Positions 22,986 to 33,110 of a stretch of DNA of 64,000 bases are shown piece after piece. The notes below the pieces were generated by a model that worked only from the letters and a program-made list of their open reading frames with translations, was not told the DNA's origin and searched no databases. Made by a program: the position numbers and the translations under genes. The DNA lies in the NCBI GenBank assembly GCA_018105865.1, contig CM030849.1:6722497-6786496 (forward strand), written 5' to 3'. Each line of letters begins with the position of its first letter. Position 1 is the first letter of the stretch. The stretch is from Metaphire vulgaris. Taxonomy: Eukaryota > Annelida > Clitellata > Crassiclitellata > Megascolecidae.

Positions 22986-23404
22986 CGTAGATGGGATAGA
23001 TTCCATTCGTTGTGTAGCCATTGGCTTTGATATCAGAACAGTCGCAAACAACCGAAGTATTTCGGCAATAGGGCCTATTCCTCTGTAAGAGGGTTGCAAG
23101 AATATTCAATGTAAAACACTTGGATATCATGATTATAATGTTTTGTGACTCTCCGATTTAATATCCAAAGATATAAGAGAGGAAACGTTGAGGAAATAAA
23201 CGGCAGATGATTGAATGTTTTCTGTAAAGTAGGTTTCTGCGAAAAACTTGACTCAATACGAAAAATCAAAAAGCTTTCAAAATGAGAACAATGCTCTCTT
23301 TCGTCAGACATGAGTGTTCAATAAATTAGAACAAATGGAATTTGGGTTCGTTTCACTATAGGCCTACTAGTTTGCGACATAAAGGAACTACTTTATAACA
23401 AGTA

Positions 23405-24018
23405 CAGAGGCGTAGCTATCATATAGCAAGAATAAGCAAGGCATTAGGGCCCAGATGAACTGGGGCCCTTTTTGACCACCAATGTAAAAAAGAAAGCAAA
23501 TAATAACAAAAGTAAATAATTAAAAACACATTAAAAATCAGTCTTAGTCAGATAAATTTGGTAGGTATTAAATATGGCAAGCCGTTTTACAGTTTTCAGT
23601 TTCCGGAATCCGATGACAGACGATGCGTTATTATTAAGTGTTAAAATTTGCAAAATGTGTTTTAAATAAAAAAATATTAACTGTAATAATCAACGTAATT
23701 TAATTATGGATGGAGCAAAGAAATCAAATGCAATGAGCGGGTCACAGAAACGAAATCTTAAAAGACAAAAAGAAGACGAATTAATGAAATGGCCGAAACT
23801 CGACTTTTTTGTTAGAAAAACAATGAAATTGATATATTATTTAAATCTGAACCTGCATGAAACATTGTTTTAAAGTTCAAAATCCTCCATGATTATGGGT
23901 CATGTTTTTCGCTACCCTTTAAGCCTTAGTGCACTGTTGTCATGTTGTGACTTTCTAAGTTGAAGGGACCCATTAATAATTTTTGCATTAGGGCATAAAA
24001 ATTCTAGCTACGCCACTG
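23405..24018. mobile_element. hAT-type MITE, 614 bp
   Basis: The ends are CAGAGGCGTAGCTATCATA at the left and, read inward, CAGTGGCGTAGCTAGAATT at the right. Flanks are AACAAGTA (23397-23404) and AACAAGTG (24019-24026), a 7/8 match to an 8-bp duplication. The interior is AT-rich. A G-rich phrase near both ends (TTAGGGCCC, GCATTAGGGC) adds to the terminal symmetry. Non-autonomous. Confidence 0.8.
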
Positions 24019-24187
24019 AACAAGTGTCGACCAACTGAAAGTAATTTGGGGAAACTGACTCTTTCTGCTCCAGTTGAAATACACTGTAATGTATACAATT
24101 AATTATCTCGTTCACTAAATGCATGATTCATACGCTTACATTGAAACTCTATTGATTGAGTGTTCTCTTTCACATGACCAAGTGAAG

Positions 24188-24370
24188 CAGTGGCGGCTCC
24201 ATGATTTGGCAAGAGGGGGGCCGTTGGGGTGGCCAACTTCTAATCATGGGGACCAGCCATTTGTTGTTAGGTATGCAGTATTAAGCATAGGGTCCCAACA
24301 GGAGGACCAATGGGGGCCAGGCACTCAATAGGGGTCATGGGCCCCCTGGGTCCCTGTGGAACCGCCTCTG
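24188..24370 (+). mobile_element. hAT-type MITE, family CAGTGGCGGCTCC, copy 1
   Basis: 183 bp that start CAGTGGCGGCTCCATGA and end inversely as CAGAGGCGGTTCCAC. Flanked by AAGTGAAG and AAGTTAAG (7/8). It is the reverse-orientation partner of the element at 42481-42661, with which it shares GGGGTGGCCAACTTCTAATC, CATTTGTTGTTAG and CACTCAATAGGGGTC. Confidence 0.85.
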
Positions 24371-24379
24371 AAGTTAAGT

Positions 24380-24800
24380 ATTAAGCTTTTCGCTAATTTT
24401 ATTGATTGTAGACGACAGCGTCTCGTTAAGCGTCAGAAAGTTCTGGTTAAGCTCTCTCAATACGACAACAACAACGCTGTCATTGATAACCGGTTTGTGT
24501 GTAGTTTGCGTGTAGTATGAGGAGGGGAGGAGGAGGAGAGATAACGTGAGAGGATGTAAGGACACAGGGAAGGAGAAAACGGGAGTGGAAAAAGGAGACT
24601 GCAAGAGAAAACCCTCTGGGAAGCCGGGAAGGGGAAGGGAGGAGATACAGTAGAAAGAGTGGATGGGAATAGAGAAATAAGAGTGGAAAAAGAGAGAGGA
24701 ATGGGAAATAAGAAGGTAGAGGAAAGGATAGGAAGTGAAGACGAGGAGAGGGAGGTGGAAAGTGACGGGGTGGGAAAAATGATAAGGGGGCATAAGATGA
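24380..24800. repeat. Purine-rich low-complexity tract
   Basis: From about 24515 to 24790 the plus strand is nearly all purine (GGAGGAGG, GAAAACGGGAG, GGAAGGGGAAGGG). The long open frames across it on either strand reflect this bias, and no domain is recognisable. Such tracts can adopt triplex structure. A functional role is not indicated. Confidence 0.6.
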
Positions 24801-24912
24801 CAGAGTGGGTTACGTGCTGGAGCGTCAGCGTGACGGAGCGGGTTCAAGCCACGTTAGTGCCCCTAGTGGCTTTCACACAGGCAGCAATGCCTTCTAAGCC
24901 AATTTAAATCAT
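24801..24912 (+). repeat. tRNA-derived SINE, uninterrupted copy
   Basis: The head is CAGAGTGGGTTACGTGCTGG, then GACGGAGCGGGTTCAAGCC (B-box-like GGTTCAA). The tail is TAGTGGCTTTCACACAGGCA, then GCCTTCTAAGCCAATTTAAA. About 105 bp. It is the reference for the split copy at 9.4-9.8 kb. Head relatives at 42.74 and 51.87 kb have a different body. Confidence 0.65.
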
Positions 24913-24997
24913 GCTAAGTTTTTAAAGTTAAGTATGGGAAAAGTTTGATAGGAGATAGGGGTCAAAGGGGAGGAGAAACATACAGAATTCATTCCTC

Positions 24998-25072
24998 ATC
25001 ATAATCGTCGTCATCGTCATCATCATAATCATCATCATCATCAACATCATCATCATCATCACCACCACCATT
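24998..25072. repeat. (CAT)n-type microsatellite
   Basis: Imperfect CAT/ATC trinucleotide run with CGT and CAC variants. The minus-strand poly-Asp frame across it is a repeat artefact. Confidence 0.8.
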
Positions 25073-25197
25073 CAGCTCCATCGGTGTTGTATCCGAAGGC
25101 GCTGAGAGCTTCATCTTGCTCGTCTTGCGATTCTCTGGTTTGGTTGTGTAGCTCAGCGCGCCCCCATTCAACGATGTCATCTAAACACTCTCTACAC

Positions 25198-25542
25198 CAG
25201 CGGTTCTCAACCTTTATAGTGCCGCGACCCTTTTAATTCAATTTTTCATGACGTGGCGACCCCCCGACGGTTAAATCATTTTCGTTCACAATGTAAACTG
25301 CTAAAAAATAATAGTGCTACGACAATCAAAATGTTCGAAATCGTTATTATTTAATTGTCTCCATGTCTATCCTCGAATGACAATTATAGTAAAACAACTA
25401 GTACGTCGTAACTACCACTGAAGAAATTTTGTACAATAACAAGAAAAGAGACAACCCCATATTTCTGATGGTCTCGGGAGACCCCTGGCAAATCGTCATT
25501 CGACCCCCGTGGGGGTCGCGACCCACAGGTTGAGAACCGCTG
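25198..25542. mobile_element. hAT (Charlie-type ends) MITE with perfect TSD
   Basis: Ends are CAGCGGTTCTCAACCTTTA and, inward from the right, CAGCGGTTCTCAACCTGTG, followed by GGTCGCGACCC. This is the classic form of Charlie-like hAT elements. The 8-bp TSD CTCTACAC is exact on both sides (25190-25197, 25543-25550). Interior 345 bp, non-coding. Confidence 0.93.
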
Positions 25543-25653
25543 CTCTACACGGTCTGCCTCTTCGATTTTCTTCATCATTCGTTCCTGCAGGATCTTCTTC
25601 ACTGGTCTGTTTTATTCATCCTGCATTTGTGCTCGAAGAAATTCACTTGTAGT

Positions 25654-25805
25654 CTATGTGTTCATTTTTCTCCGTATCAATGTTAGCATGATGTTTGTCT
25701 TGGCATTGATTATTTCTCGTATCATTGTGTTCTTTATTTTCTGCTGCCATCTGATGTTCAAAATTCTTCTATAACATCTTATTTCAAAGGTAAGTAGATG
25801 TTCTT
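25654..25805 (-). pseudogene. LINE RT C-terminal remnant
   Basis: Minus-strand frame LLTFEIRCYRRILNIRW, then NTMIREIINAKTNIM. This matches the FExxxYRRxLxIxW...V motif of the C-terminal region in several non-LTR families. About 50 codons, end in a stop. Inactive. Confidence 0.6.
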
Positions 25806-26355
25806 GATCTCTCTTCTTTGGGGTAGACAACAAAGCCACACGAGCACTACGAAATATGCATAAAAGAGCAAAGGCAACGGTTAGAGTTTTTCTATACGCC
25901 GATGATTTTATATCTATCGAACGAACGAATAGGCAATACATGACCTACCGCCAAATTGCAAGGAACCATAGTCAACGTCCTGTCAAAGCAAAAACAAACA
26001 TTATATAAATATTCAAGTTATCATGTCGCTTATTTTGGCCTTTGTCTCTTCAACATCTTTCATCTTTAGGCTACTAGTAAATTGTTTAATCAATCTGACG
26101 TTGTAAGATGAAGAGCCCTGATGATTCTTGTGTTCCCTCCACTCTTTCGCATTACATAGGCCTACAGGTCCGCCGAAAGAAATTCTGGACTCCTAGGCAG
26201 AGCAGTCACGGGCGATTAGAAAGTTTATATTTTTTATATTTTTGTGGTGGGTATGACCTTTTTGCTTGTCAGATTTTTTCGTAATTGTAACTCGATCAAG
26301 TGTGGAAAACTGTTGAAGTCTTTTTTGCTTGTTAATCTTTTCAGGATGTTAATAT

Positions 26356-26358
26356 ATA

Positions 26359-26450
<92 letters not shown>

Positions 26451-26451
26451 T
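26356..26451. repeat. (TTA)n microsatellite
   Basis: About 30 uninterrupted TTA units, followed by a short interspersed GCGC-family repeat. Confidence 0.95.
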
Positions 26452-26454
26452 TCT

Positions 26455-26512
26455 ACGACAATTTGTATACCGCAGTAACATAACTGGAGCTAAAGTCAAG
26501 AGCGCTTTACAT
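26455..26512. repeat. Short interspersed repeat, GCGCC family, copy 3
   Basis: Contains gacaatttgtataccgc, then ggagctaaagtcaagagcg and ctttaca. The order is that of the copies near 2.85, 7.9 and 52.97 kb. A Helitron inserted right after ctttaca. Confidence 0.4.
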
Positions 26513-26513
26513 A

Positions 26514-27154
26514 TCTATAATATTAATATCCTTATCTGTATGTCTCTCTGTCTGTTACCTTCAAGCGTTCTGATTGGTTGACTATTGGTAGACGGTTTAG
26601 ACCGTTTAGTCCTTACGTCGCGATGCGTTGGTGGGCGAGCGTTGACTATTGGTAGACCGTTTAGTCCTTACGTCGCGATGCGTTGGTGGGCGAGCGTTGA
26701 CTATTGGTAGACCGTTTAGTCCTTACGTCGCGATGCGTTGGTGGGCGAGCGTTGACTATTGGTAGACCGTTTAGTCCTTACGTCGCGATGCGTTGGTGGA
26801 CGATGTTCGAAGACGACGTTGCTATTGGTAACAATTGTTCGTAGAACCGGTTTAGTCGAGTCATTGCAGCGTCAGAGGGCTGGGCGTGCGACGACGTTGC
26901 TATTGGTAACAATTGTTCGCAGCCTGAGGTAGTTTTAGCGTACACAAAAATACGTGTACAGCGTCACAAATGGCCACAGTTGCGTGATTTTAACGTACAT
27001 AGGCCTAATTATTACGTGGCGCAGAGCTTGGCTATAGGTGGCGATCATTGAAATGTTGTTCAGCATGAATTCAATGATTGGGTATTAGGTATAGGTATTG
27101 GATTAGTATTATCCTGCACTGCGAGCGAAGCGAGCGAAGCGAGCATCTTTCTAG
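26514..27154 (+). mobile_element. Non-autonomous Helitron, copy 1
   Basis: Begins TCTATAATATTAATATCC after an A and ends TTTCTAG before a T, which are Helitron termini (5' TC, 3' CTAG, insertion between A and T). Just inside the 3' end are GCGAGCGAAGC repeats. Shares the start TCTATAA.ATTA and the phrases TTATCTGTATGTCT and AGCGTTCTGATTGGTTG with the element at 57253-57561. No Rep/helicase coding. Contains the 55-bp tandem array. Confidence 0.75.
26577..26800 (+). repeat. 55-bp tandem repeat, four units, in the Helitron
   Basis: The unit starts GTTGACTATTGGTAGACCG, continues TTTAGTCCTTACGTCGCGA and ends TGCGTTGGTGGGCGAGC. Four copies follow head to tail; the first carries an extra GTTTAGACC and the last diverges. 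Two longer units with GACGTTGCTATTGGTAACAA follow at 26.81-26.93 kb. Confidence 0.85.

Positions 27155-27213
<59 letters not shown>
27155..27213. repeat. (TA)n microsatellite
   Basis: TA run with one interruption directly after the Helitron end. Confidence 0.9.
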
Positions 27214-27219
<6 letters not shown>

Positions 27220-27228
27220 TGCTATACA

Positions 27229-27351
27229 GTCAACTATTGGCCAGTGTCCGACATTCCCTTCCTATCAAAAGTACTGGAAAGGAGGATCGTAAACAAGCAA
27301 CTCATCTCATACCTAACAACCATAGACGAAATACCGCTTGACTTCAGAGGA
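27229..27351 (+). pseudogene. LINE RT fragment (RPVSxLPFLSK motif)
   Basis: The plus-strand frame is NYWPVSDIPFLSKVLERRIV, then NKQLISYL. This is the conserved NYRPVSNLPFLSKVLE block of Jockey/CR1-type reverse transcriptases. About 40 codons only. Confidence 0.7.
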
Positions 27352-27559
27352 GTCGTTTATATTCGCCAGATGGCGACGCAAAACTTCGAAACTGAGTCCT
27401 GTGAGTGAGGCAACTCCGAAACCAGGATATGGCATTATGGCCAAGTTCTCTAATGGCCCCTTTTCTGCGATTAAGCACCACCCGTTCCCTCGTTTTCAAA
27501 TTCGTTCACCTTCATTTTCAATGACAAACCTGCGCTTACAGATATTCTGATGACAAATT

Positions 27560-28260
27560 GAAAGAATTACACGAACTGATAATGGGGATATTGGTATGCT
27601 AAGAGATTTCAAAATGGCGTCTGTGGTCTAAATTCCGCGCAAATGATTTATTCTGCAAGTCATATGAGCTGCTTGCATCTGGCAATCAATGATAAAGAAA
27701 CATTGAAATTTCTTAAATCGCCGATCGATCGTTATGCATAATGAGCAGTGTTTACGACCAGGTGTTTAATTGTATTCTCAACTTTTTGCAATACTAAGTG
27801 CTTTCTGGCCAATCTTAGACATTTTACGACATTGCTGACTCATTTATAATATATCAAAATCTTTTAGAAATACGTGGTTAGGCCTATATATGCAAAATCA
27901 TTTTCTGTGCAAAATCCTGAAAATCGTGATATCATAACGATCTACACTCAGGGCCGCCGAGAGAATTCCAGAGCCCCGTGATGAATTTTAGAGACGAATT
28001 TGTCACACAATTGATCAGAATTACACCATCATGTGATCATTTGAATTTTCTATTACATAAGAAGCGTCGTCTTTATTCGCCAGACGGCGATGCACCGTGG
28101 CAACATTTAAATACTCGATCACGAGGCAAACGTCTGATGACGACGACAACGACGATGAAGAAGCAGATGATGATGCTGATAGACAAGACAAGTACCATAC
28201 CATCATACACGATGACAGAAATGCCAAAATATCACTAAAGATACAGTAAAGTAAAAATGT
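27560..28260. other. Non-coding stretch, nothing firm
   Basis: No domain-bearing frame. The phrase TATTCGCCAGATGGCGAC (near 27360) and TATTCGCCAGACGGCGATGC (near 28075) form a small dispersed repeat pair with a palindromic CGCCAG..GGCG core. Confidence 0.35.
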
Positions 28261-28261
28261 A

Positions 28262-28470
28262 AAGTAAGTAAGTGAGACGACATTTCTATAGCGCTGCCCG
28301 AGAGCTTGGCGCAGTGCACCAGCAATCCAGCATATTCACGAGCGCTAAATCTGGTTGAAATCCATAGTCCGTAATCCGCACAGTAGTCCGTGGTGGTCAA
28401 GGTTAAAGTAGTCCGTGGTGGTCAAGGCTATAGATCCAGGTAGATTCAGGTAGGCAGTACGCTTATATAA
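28262..28470 (+). repeat. Interspersed repeat starting with (TAAG)n
   Basis: Starts AAGTAAGTAAGTGAGACGAC, then TTCTATAGCGCTGCC and a segment with two direct copies of AGTAGTCCGTGGTGGTCAAGG-like sequence (near 28383 and 28408). The (TAAG)n start and the TATAGCGC word link it loosely to the R1 and GCGCC families. Confidence 0.4.
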
Positions 28471-28939
28471 CCTGAAATGTCGGAGTAGGCCGATTAACAC
28501 GCGGAGATGAGTCAAACCAGATAAAATATTTCAGAAGCCATTCGTTAGTCATGTACCGTACCTACATCAATCCAGAGCCTTTTTACGAGGTCTTTGGGTC
28601 CTGTTGTTATGCTGTCCCGCCATCTTGACTACGTGCTACAAATGTTTCAGAATCTCCATTTCTGCACTCAACCTCTACGCCACTTTTAAATCTTAAAATC
28701 ATGACAAATTCCAATTGGCTGAAACTAACGCTGGAAAGCAAAGACAAGACATTTGTTTCTGCCATTTTTGAACAAAATTTAATGTTTGCACCAGTTGATC
28801 CCGGCCACGTATAATAATAAGGTGCGTGGATTTTTAGACAGCTGTTGTGATTACTGCTGATAATATTCAATAACAACGCATTTAAATAATTGGATTGCTG
28901 ATTTGGCTTATTGACTTTTCTGTATATAGAAAAATGAGA

Positions 28940-29097
28940 TATTTTGGAGGCAGACCCAGAACCAGCTGGATAGATAACATTACGACATGGACTAAGATGA
29001 AAGGTGCTCCACTAATGGAAGCAGCTAAAAAAGGGAACAGTGGAGAATTATTGTTCAGCGTTGCAGCCAACCTTCGCAAAGCGAAGACGGCTTCATG
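28940..29097 (+). pseudogene. LINE RT C-terminal remnant, sense
   Basis: Frame GGRPRTSWIDNITTWTKMKG, then a lysine-rich end and a TGA at 29095. This is the C-terminal GRPRTRWxDNIxxW tail of non-LTR RTs. It is followed by TGACATGACATG, possibly the element tail. Confidence 0.65.
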
Positions 29098-29375
29098 ACA
29101 TGACATGTATATAGAGTATATTACGTCTACCATTGCGTCTCTTAGTATGAAGAAATTAATCGTGGTCTTTGCAGTAGAGATAACATATCTAAATCTGTGC
29201 AAATGAATTTCATACGTGTCGAAAGATGTGCAAAACTTAATAAGCGCGAGTTGCAGAAATTCTTCGTATAAAGGACGAGTTCGGAGTTCCGTCGATTCAT
29301 TGACTGTCGACGCAGAAAGCTTGGAACTGTGGAACATCTCTCTTCGTCCTTTGATTGAACTGACAACGATCCACA

Positions 29376-29454
29376 ATGATGAACGGCCTCAATCGTCTTT
29401 GGCTGATGACTGTCATTGTGACCATTCTTCTGTCTCAGCTGATTGCAGTGCACG
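29376..29454 (+). CDS. Signal-peptide exon, gene not identified
   Basis: ATGATGAACGG starts a frame MMNGLNRLWLMTVIVTILLS followed by QLIAVH, a clear N-terminal hydrophobic signal. It ends at a consensus donor (CACG before GTAAGT) in phase 1. Exons that continue it were not found. The next 1 kb is AT-rich, then a LINE. It might start a secreted protein gene or be a stranded first exon. Its phase (1) differs from that of the IL-17-like exon 1 (phase 2), so it is not a simple alternative first exon of that gene. Confidence 0.45.
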
Positions 29455-29469
29455 GTAAGTTTTTATAAA

Positions 29470-30205
29470 ATAACAGAAGTCAAATACATTTGACGATACA
29501 TAACTTGTTAAGACTCTAAAGCCGACTGCGGCATTTCAATTATGAACTTTTCGTTTGCAGAAGAATAATTATAATATAGTCATCGCGGCATAGTTTGAGA
29601 GATTCTTTCGTCTTTCTATAAATTGGTTCATATACTGTACGTCTGACAAGTAAGTAACTTTTGTCCTCAGCATGTATTTCTTAATTAAGAAATAATATCA
29701 ATGTCGCTTTGAAATTCATTCGAGCTTCATAGGCTTAGGCCAAATTTATTCATTCATTCGTTCGTTCGTTAATTCAAATGAAATCGGCAATTCACGCCAC
29801 AATGGTCTCCGAACTTAGTTTTATACCTAACGCATTCCCAAACATTGTTTTCTACCATCGCACTCTCAATCTAGGCCTAAATGAAAAGGCTATTAGATTC
29901 TACTTTACGATGCGCTATAATTTTCAACGAAATGATTTTCGATGAAACGATTTTCGACAAAGTGGTTTTGACGAAATATATGAGAATCTAGATATATATT
30001 AAAATATGTATATTATAATTTACCGTTTTATTTTAATAAAAAGCCGAGAACGTCAGCTGAGAACTTTCGAGCATAATCGTCTTCAATGCAACTTATATGA
30101 AGGCTACAATCCGTATTCACCAGTAAGTAACACGTCTGTATTAGATAAACAGCAGCAAGTGTGATCTTTGATCACTTTGAATTTGACTTCTGGATAATAT
30201 AAAAC

Positions 30206-30265
<60 letters not shown>

Positions 30266-30485
30266 TTAAAATTTAATATATATATATATCGTCTCTAATG
30301 CCACTGCATAATTCTAGTGACTGACGAACTTTTTCAATAAGCTCTCTGCTTGTGCTCGATAATTTTCTCGACTAGAACTATACTTAAACTAGCTATTCAC
30401 TTTGAAATTGTCTGAGCGTCATATTCAGAGGATAATTAAAACCATTCGGAAACTAAGTTACTGCCAATATTTTCAGTTTAATCAG
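29470..30485. other. Non-coding intron-like stretch
   Basis: AT-rich, without recognised exons. It includes a (TA)n run at about 30208-30260. A palindromic segment GAAACGATTTTCGA lies near 29945. Confidence 0.4.
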
Positions 30486-30489
30486 TAGC

Positions 30490-31572
30490 GATGTAAATCA
30501 TCGAAAGCGTTTGATAAAATTAGTCACTATGGGCTGTTTTTGAAGCTGATGCAAAGGCAAATCCCTTGGTATTTTATTGAAGTTTTACTCAATTGGTATG
30601 CCATATGTAATGTTATGGTTAGATGGGGTAATGCCTTATCAGAATCTTTTACTGTAGTGGCTGGGGTACGACAAGGAGGGGTTCTTTCGCTTTTGCTATT
30701 TGTTGTTTATATTGATGATGTGATTTTAAAGTTGCAAAATTCTGGATATGGCTGCTATATCAATTATCTGTTTCTTGGATGTTTATTGTATGCAAATGAT
30801 ATCTTATTGGTGTCACTCTCTATATCTGACATGCAGCATATGCTTGATATTTGCACCAATGACTTTTTGGATTTGGATTTGAAATTTAATGTGAAGAAGT
30901 CTATGGTCATGAGGATTGGGACACGCTGTAATATCGCATGTGCTGCATTGGTTCTGCATGGTGTTGCCTTGCCATAATTATGTGGAGGAAAGTAGGTATC
31001 TTGGAGTGACACTGAAAAAGGGCAGGCACTTCGGGTTATCTATTTCGGAAGTTAACTTAAATTTTTTTCGTACGTTTAACTGTTTGTATAGTCGTTGCAG
31101 AGCTGCCGCGTCTGCATTAATATGCGTTAACCTGGTAATGAGCTACTGTCTACCCATTGTATTGTATGGCATGGAAGCCACATGTCCAAACAAAAGTACT
31201 CTTAATGCTCTTGACAGAATGATTCAAGTAGCTGTGTGTAAAATTTTTAAAACAAGTGAGGCAGATAATGTTGATTATATCAGAGTTTTAATGGGTTTGG
31301 AAAGTATACATGTTGCTGTAAAAAGCGACAAGCATCCTTTGTCAATAACTATGCGAAGAAGCCACTGTATTTTGCTGATTGCTAGAATTTGTCTGAGGGC
31401 AGAGGCTGGCTGGATGGGCAGTGCTAATGGCTGTACTGTGTAAAGTTTGTGCTTAGTTTATTAGTTTATTACTAGTTTGATTTTATTTGGTTTTTGTTCA
31501 GTTGATTTGTGTATTTCCTTGTTTGTGTACTATTTTTTATGCTGTGCTTGTCACGAATAAAGATTATTATAA
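30490..31572 (+). pseudogene. Non-LTR retrotransposon RT, decayed
   Basis: From about 30493 the frame reads SSKAFDKISHYGLFLKLM (RT motif A), then GVRQGGVLSLLLFVVYIDD and LLYANDILLVS (motif C). After a frameshift near 30.97 kb it reads ESRYLGVTLKKGRHF, then PIVLYGMEATCPNK and a stop at 31443. The catalytic YADD box is YAND and the SP of motif B is SL, so it is inactive. It is 5'-truncated: endonuclease and motifs 0-2 are absent. A TTATTAT-type end lies near 31.57 kb. Confidence 0.8.
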
Positions 31573-31689
31573 CATGCTGCTTCAGATATTCTCGCACAAA
31601 ATACTGCTTCAAGAACCAATACCTGCATTAGTTTCGTGTCACAGTCAATATTGATCACGTAAATCAAACATGTCAAACTCAAAAAGCTA

Positions 31690-31937
31690 CTAGGGCCGCA
31701 TAAGATAATTTGAGTATACAGGCAGGTCACACTAACAAACTTTAAAAACCTACAAAAATCTCCGTCACTGTAAGATTTCCCGCTCATGTCAACCATTAGG
31801 CTGAGTTCATAGCTTGCAGTAACGGAAGCGACATTCGCTAGTTCTATTTTCGTAAAACATGTATGTTGCTGTGTCAATTTAGCCTTCAATTCCTTTAGTC
31901 TTGAACACGCATTGGGCTTTTGTTTGGCGTCGAGCAT
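31690..31937 (-). pseudogene. hAT (Charlie/GTF2IRD2-like) transposase fragment
   Basis: The minus-strand frame reads RLKELKAKLTQQHTCFTKIE, then ASYELSLMVDMSGKSYSDGD and F. This matches the segment before the RNase-H core of Charlie-type hAT transposases (A..ASY..S..IAKSGKPF.DGEF). Only about 80 codons are recognisable; the catalytic core was not seen. Confidence 0.6.
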
Positions 31938-32204
31938 TCACGGTGACTGGAACCTCTCTTTGGAATGCGTTGAACCTATGCATTTGGACCTCGCTTCCTT
32001 CTCTCTCGCCCTGCTCAATGCGAATGCTAAAGGCCCACTATTTTATCATGCGACTCCAATGTCAGGAGCGCCTCTGAGTAGAAAAATAAAGGGTGCTATA
32101 AAATGCCGCATTACATAAGACGCACTTATTTCGCGCATCTTATGAACATCTGTAAATCGCTCTTGATTTTAGCTCTAGCTATGTTATAGCGTTTAATAAA
32201 TCAT

Positions 32205-32234
32205 CTAGAAATACTAATAATAATAATACTACTG

Positions 32235-32327
<93 letters not shown>

Positions 32328-32328
32328 T
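32205..32328. repeat. (TAA)n(TAC)n microsatellite
   Basis: Compound run: short TAA, then about ten TAC/ACT units, then about 20 TAA units. Confidence 0.95.
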
Positions 32329-32339
32329 TTGGAAATTAT

Positions 32340-33110
32340 TGGATTAAGTAAGTTTTAATTCTTGAACTAATACTTTGCTGATTTGCCTGGAATTCATATC
32401 AGTTCTGCAAAACTGTATTGGCATTGATACGAAAGATAAAAAGTTTCTGCCTTTGGAGCCTCCATTGTAAAACTTTTTCTCTGGCCCCTTAAAGCAAGAC
32501 TCATCTCTCGCAATATTCAAAAAATAAAACCAATTGAGACCTAACCCACTGTCAGACTTGATGTGCGTATAAGGCAACGGCACGGGTTAAAGGAGAGACG
32601 GGAGAAGAAAAAGTAGAAGAAATGGGGATTAAACTCTAGGATGATATTATTAAAGCATTCTAGTTCTCAGCAAACATGGAGGAAGAATGCAATATATTAT
32701 GGCTAGTGGAATCTTATATAAATCTGCGTCAACTTAAAGGGACGGCTGCTTATTTATTGTTATGGTTGACAATGCATGGGCGCTCAAACATTCCCACCGT
32801 ACATGAAGCATGATGGGAGGATCTAATTCGAAAGGCAGTCATTTTATGTAAATCATAAATAAATTCTGCAGGAAAGAGGATTAAAATCAAACGAGTCAAC
32901 AAACGTAACCGATTTTACGCTACATAAATAATTGTCTCCTCGGGAGAAAACGCTCTGCCATCATGGAGGCTAGGTCTATATTATTACTAAAATTTCTACA
33001 ATCTGCAGTTACTTGCTTCACGAAGAAAGATTAGCTGAACTTAATTAAATCTGACATTTTGTATCTCAGATTGTTACGAATTTTGTTCAATAGAGTCTTG
33101 TATTGTCGAG
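32340..33110 (+). other. Upstream region of the IL-17-like gene
   Basis: No coding exon recognised. It directly precedes the ATG at 33111 and should contain its promoter and 5' UTR, but I could not identify a convincing TATA box or kappaB-like site. Confidence 0.35.

Larger units (their letters stand above)
19535..23082 (-). pseudogene. Fibrinogen-related domain (FReD) gene, LINE-interrupted
   Basis: Exons in gene order are 23082 to about 22229 (interrupted), 21808-21712, 21283-21116 and 19800-19535. All junctions keep phase with GT/AG signals. Exon 1 gives CDCSDIKANGYTTNGIYPIY, and after the insertion FCDMTTTNGTWT. Exon 2 gives [18 protein letters not shown], exon 3 NDFLHLLTSKRRYRLRIDMG, and exon 4 DSLNYHNGQRFTTKDNDN, then GGAWWYRDSYFSNLNG, ending in SLKTTEMKIFPF. 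This is the complete fold of secreted ficolin/tenascin-type lectins, with the DNDN calcium site. A CR1-like LINE of about 0.7 kb lies inside exon 1 and puts a stop at 22363. Both cysteines of the usual C-terminal disulfide are serine. A signal peptide or upstream exon was not identified. Confidence 0.85.

Noticed and set aside
24374..24847. 157-codon minus-strand frame, Ser/Leu/Phe-rich
   Set aside because: Lies over a purine/pyrimidine-biased tract and a SINE. Bias removes stops; no domain is seen.
26577..26800. CRISPR-like array (55-bp repeats)
   Set aside because: Units are contiguous without variable spacers, and the context is a eukaryotic Helitron.
28882..29376. 164-codon minus-strand frame
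   Set aside because: Opposite strand of the LINE C-terminal remnant and the signal-peptide exon. No domain.
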